A stretch of DNA of 64,000 nt, from assembly GCA_038744785.1 (NCBI GenBank), contig JBCDLX010000022.1, positions 18,341-82,340 on the forward strand. The letters run 5' to 3'. Below, one piece after another: positions 63,027-64,000 of the stretch. Position numbers and translations under genes: made by a program. The notes below the pieces were generated by a model. It was not told the DNA's origin, did no database searches, and saw only the letters and a list, made by a program, of their open reading frames with translations. Each line of letters opens with the position of its first letter. The stretch's first letter is position 1. The stretch is from Ovoidimarina sp038744785. Its GTDB lineage: Bacteria > Pseudomonadota > Alphaproteobacteria > Rhodobacterales > Rhodobacteraceae.

Positions 63027-63546
63027 TGAGACAGCGGCCCACCGAGATTGTCTGTTCGAAGCTGACCGCGAGATTAGATTACAGAATTTCATGACACACA
63101 GCGCGATGACGACCGAGCTTGAAGACCGGATTGTCGCTGCAGAAGACGCGCTTACGGGACATTTGCAGCGCTTTGGTTCCCATTGTGCGCGTGACATAAA
63201 ACAAGAGGATCAACATGGTTCGGTAGATCACTCAGGATATTGATCCGGGGTACCCTCGGTCGACTTCATTGTTCGCTACACGAGCAATGCGGGGGCGCAT
63301 ATTCACTACAGGACGCAGATGGAGTTGCTGACATGCATTGCGCCCCAGGATAGCGCACCATCCCTTGGGTCGAGGGATTCCGCGCCTCGGACGCATGCGA
63401 CAGCGCCTCCAATCTGGTCTTGGATCTTCCGCGGAAGCCGGAAATCCCCGCGGGCTTTGCACACTTAAAGGCGCTTGGCCTCGCGAAATGTCTACGGCGG
63501 GTACATCGCCGTTTCCATCGTCGCGGTAGTGTGTCACCACACCGTT
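62989..63546 (+). pseudogene. Degraded TIM-barrel sugar isomerase/epimerase-like gene
   Basis: A frame opens at ATG 62989 inside the MFS 3' end with MKPLKIGTCLKADETAAHRD and EADREIRLQNFMTHSAMTTELEDRIVAAEDALTGHLQRFG, resembling the N-terminus of xylose-isomerase-like TIM barrels. The frame then turns into unrelated residues and stops at 63243. Further along, coding-like pieces occur in other frames, including VDFIVRYTSNAGAHIHYRTQ near 63260 and SNLVLDLPRKPEIPAGFAHL near 63410, the latter like an isomerase C-terminus. This looks like a gene that has lost its middle and gained frameshifts. The family call is tentative. Confidence 0.5.
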
Positions 63547-63572
63547 AGCCCCTTGCGCAAAGGAGAAACCGG

Positions 63573-64000
63573 ATGACCCCGATCAAGACCCTCGACGAGT
63601 TGGAGGCGCTTTATGACACGCCGCTACCCGCGACTTTGGCAAAAGTTCAAACCCGTCTCACACCCCATTACCGCACGTGGATCGCCGCTTCCCGGTTCGT
63701 CGTTCTGACAACTGTCGGTTCCGAGGGCACGGATGGCAGCCCGCGCGGGGACGACGGACCGGTGGTGCAGATCGCTGACGACACGACGCTTTTGCTGCCC
63801 GATTGGCGCGGCAATAACCGGATCGATTCGCTTAGGAACATCGTCACTGATGGCAGGGTCAGCCTGATGTTCATGCTGCCCGGGTGTCGCAACGTGATCC
63901 GGGTGAACGGAACGGCCATCCTTACGGCAGATGCGGAAACAGTCGGCAGATTTGAGAGATCCGGCAAATGCCCCAAGACCGTCCTCGTCATCTCGCTGAC
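63573..64000 (+). CDS. PPOX-class FMN-dependent flavoprotein (3' end outside window)
   Basis: About 142 codons are visible and the frame runs off the right edge. It starts MTPIKTLDELEALYD behind AGGAGAAACCGG and has the split-barrel pattern FVVLTTVGSEGTDGSPRGDDG, LLLPDWRGNNRIDSLRNIV and MFMLPGCRNVIRVNGTAIL. This fits the pyridoxamine-phosphate-oxidase-like MSMEG_1061-type group, whose substrates are mostly unknown. Confidence 0.87.
   Translation, partial: MTPIKTLDELEALYDTPLPATLAKVQTRLTPHYRTWIAASRFVVLTTVGSEGTDGSPRGDDGPVVQIADDTTLLLPDWRGNNRIDSLRNIVTDGRVSLMFMLPGCRNVIRVNGTAILTADAETVGRFERSGKCPKTVLVISL

Noticed and set aside
1..64000. tRNA, rRNA, CRISPR, insertion sequence or prophage.
   Set aside because: No cloverleaf with a T-loop signature, no regular spaced repeats, no transposase or phage structural motif was seen by eye; a tRNAscan run would be decisive.

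Overview
The window is GC-rich chromosomal DNA from an alphaproteobacterium, most likely a marine member of the Roseobacter group (Rhodobacterales). This rests on gene content: a heterotetrameric sarcosine oxidase operon, a DMSP-lyase (DddL-type) relic, a DmdA-like GcvT-family gene, a System I cytochrome c maturation operon next to yajC-secD-secF, a phosphonate-type ABC transporter with phnM, and der-bamB-YfgM-like gene order. I see no rRNA, tRNA, CRISPR array, insertion sequence or prophage. It reads as ordinary backbone with a few accessory or decaying spots.

Layout. 1-4.8 kb (minus): MscS-type channel (cut by the window edge), cysK, a dddL pseudogene with three disabling lesions, and a secreted DUF1223 protein. 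5-7.7 kb (+): acnA. 8.1-15.7 kb (minus): one long co-directional run yajC-secD-secF-two TauE/SafE permeases-Mth938 protein-ccmA-ccmB-ccmC-ccmD-ccmG, which combines Sec export with periplasmic cytochrome c assembly. 15.8-18.6 kb: a secreted trypsin-like protease, a TetR regulator divergent from an AhpD/CMD protein with three 16-bp palindromic operators between them, and a membrane coiled-coil protein. 18.9-25.3 kb: serS, an orphan YejA-like binding protein, a fatty acid desaturase, a TspO-like membrane protein, and an Lrp regulator divergent from two overlapping DUF1127 genes. 25.4-28.9 kb (minus): der, bamB and a YfgM-like gene. 29.2-34.5 kb (+): an RND efflux pair whose adaptor has a very long repeat-built coiled coil and whose pump carries an apparent extra two-helix insertion.

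34.5-42.2 kb: a second desaturase, a secreted protein of unknown function, an Atm1-type ABC exporter, a LysM protein, a LOG-family enzyme and sodB. 42.4-45.7 kb: a DmdA-like methyltransferase, a leftover C-terminal fragment of a sarcosine oxidase gamma gene, a small membrane protein overlapping an SRPBCC protein, and a divergent XRE regulator. 45.7-52.1 kb (minus): soxB-X-small TM-small TM-soxD-soxA-soxG, where X is an unrecognised soluble protein. Divergent from it (+): ccmI-ruvX-DUF1289. 54.3-57.1 kb: an EamA exporter, then dusA translationally coupled to a putative Fe(II)/2-oxoglutarate oxygenase. 57.4-63.0 kb (+): a tightly coupled operon phnD-phnC-phnE-methyltransferase-phnM-MFS, followed by a degraded TIM-barrel isomerase gene and a PPOX flavoprotein cut by the window end.

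Themes. Methylated osmolyte metabolism recurs (sarcosine oxidase, DmdA-like enzyme, dead DMSP lyase, SoxG relic), which suggests turnover of such pathways in this lineage. The phn operon lacks C-P lyase genes within the window yet has PhnM plus a methyltransferase; it is the best candidate here for an unusual pathway. No wholly new defence or mobile system is visible.
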